Source of the DNA: an uncultured Phycisphaera sp.
GTDB lineage: Bacteria > Planctomycetota > Phycisphaerae > Phycisphaerales > SM1A02
DNA length: 6,279 nucleotides
NCBI GenBank assembly: GCA_937911845.1
Contig: CALDQF010000468.1
Span: 1 to 6,279 of the forward strand
Direction of reading: 5' to 3'
Shown here piece after piece: positions 5,769-6,279 of the stretch. The stretch's first letter is position 1. Every line of letters begins with the position of its first letter. The notes below the pieces were generated by a model. That model was not told the DNA's origin. It ran no database searches and saw nothing but the letters and a program-made list of their open reading frames with translations. The translations under genes were made by a program, and so were the position numbers.

Positions 5769-6279
5769 TTAAACCCCGTCGTATTCAGTGGGGTCAAAAG
5801 CGTTGTAAAACCCTACAACCCGTTCGCCATCCCATTCGAAAGCGGCGTACCCACGGATGCTCAATTCCTCTCCGGTTTCTTTCACAACGCCCTTCCAGGT
5901 GTACCACATGTTGGTGAACATGCGGTCGTTGTTGTACATCATCGTGGTAACCACCATGTCCTCGTGACGAATGTCATCAAATGGCGCTCGACCTTCATCA
6001 AAGGACTCAATCCATTCCAATTTCGACAATTCGAGGTCGTTCACAAAAATCTGTGCCTCTGGGCTGATCAGGTCATGAAAAGCTCCAAATTCACCCTCGC
6101 AATAGCCGGCCGCCATTTCTCGTACTGCCTCGGTGTGCCAGCAGTGTTCGACGATGAATCCTGACCACTCCCCATCATCATGATGATCGTGGTGCTCTTT
6201 GTCTTCTCGCCACTCTTCATGATGATCGTGGTGGTCGCCGTGATCGCCGTGCCACTCATGGTGCTCTTTGTCTTCTCGC
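5769..6279 (-). CDS. NTF2/SnoaL-like domain protein with His/Asp-rich N-terminal segment, 5' end missing
   Basis: The open frame enters from the right edge at 6278; 169 codons and the TAA stop are visible. The first 37 visible residues are extremely rich in His, Asp and Glu (12 His within 33 residues, including HHDHH twice) with no other known domain, suggesting metal binding. A domain of about 130 residues follows, starting at EWSGFIVEHCW (37-47), with AQIFVNDL (75-82), DMVVTTMMYNN (107-117), MWYTWKG (123-129), AAFEWDG and RVVGFYNAFDP (153-163). The same motifs occur in order in the downstream lipoprotein gene, so the two are tandem paralogues, probably one transcript. An internal ATG at 6116 would start after the first conserved motifs, so it is unlikely to be the true start. 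Upstream parts, including any signal peptide, lie outside the window. The biochemical role is unknown. Confidence 0.82.
   Translation of the reverse strand, partial: REDKEHHEWHGDHGDHHDHHEEWREDKEHHDHHDDGEWSGFIVEHCWHTEAVREMAAGYCEGEFGAFHDLISPEAQIFVNDLELSKLEWIESFDEGRAPFDDIRHEDMVVTTMMYNNDRMFTNMWYTWKGVVKETGEELSIRGYAAFEWDGERVVGFYNAFDPTEYDGV
6190..6279. repeat. In-frame tandem coding repeat (His-rich segment)
   Basis: A 21-base sequence beginning TGGTGCTCTTTG occurs identically at 6190-6210 and 6259-6279, and the second copy may continue past the edge. The 69-base period equals 23 codons. Both copies encode REDKEHH, giving repeat units REDKEHHEWHG... and REDKEHHDHHDD.... A second, nested repeat of 16 bases (6179-6194 and 6218-6233, 39 bases or 13 codons apart) encodes the HHDHH blocks. 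All spacings are multiples of three, so copy-number change would keep the reading frame. Confidence 0.85.

Noticed and set aside
6068..6259. 63-codon minus-strand frame (Thr/Ile/Met-rich) over the His-rich segment
   Set aside because: It is an out-of-frame reading of the CAC/CAT/GAT repeats; the frame encoding REDKEHH runs on into the conserved NTF2-like domain.
1..6279. CRISPR array, tRNA, rRNA, insertion sequence or phage genes
   Set aside because: No regular spacer-repeat pattern, cloverleaf, rRNA core sequence, transposase motif or terminal inverted repeats were seen. The only multi-copy repeats are the His-rich coding repeats and the short upstream repeat.

Overview
The window looks like part of a planctomycete genome, probably of the Phycisphaerae type. 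The main clue is the C-terminus of the large plus-strand enzyme: paired calcium-loop repeats flanked by short Cys motifs and ending in 'LLANWGGCPN', the cell-surface or secretion tag (GC-type dockerin-like) common in Phycisphaerae exported proteins. The assignment rests on this style of protein and was not checked by a search.

Layout. (1) Positions 1-2731, minus strand: an ABC importer operon of the FecBCD/BtuFCD type. It is transcribed as binding protein (1688-2731), permease (673-1686), then ATPase (from 673, running off the left edge). The genes are packed end to end (TGA-G-ATG, then TAATG). A 15-bp Fur-box-like inverted repeat lies 46 bp upstream of the first start codon, inside a plausible promoter. 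I therefore favour Fe(III)-siderophore or heme iron uptake over vitamin B12. (2) Positions 2745-3145: an intergenic region of about 400 bp with the Fur-box-like site, a 10-bp palindrome, an 11-bp direct repeat spaced 21 bp apart, and a possible 66-codon minus-strand ORF. (3) Positions 3146-5038, plus strand: an exported glycoside hydrolase of family GH5, fused to a fascin-like beta-trefoil domain and the dockerin-like tail. It is visibly more GC-rich than the rest. (4) Positions 5084-5115: an intrinsic terminator whose U-tract serves the minus strand. (5) Positions 5173-6279, minus strand: two tandem, diverged copies of an NTF2/SnoaL-like domain protein. The promoter-distal copy is a lipoprotein. 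The promoter-proximal copy, cut by the right edge, has a very His/Asp/Glu-rich repetitive segment before the same domain.

How they fit together. The importer is a self-contained three-gene nutrient uptake unit: a membrane-tethered binding protein feeds substrate to the permease and ATPase. The GH5 enzyme is an independent gene for extracellular polysaccharide attack. The NTF2-like pair forms its own small operon ending at the shared convergent terminator region. No RNA gene, CRISPR array, insertion sequence or phage gene is visible. The least explained part is the NTF2-like pair with its His-rich segment.
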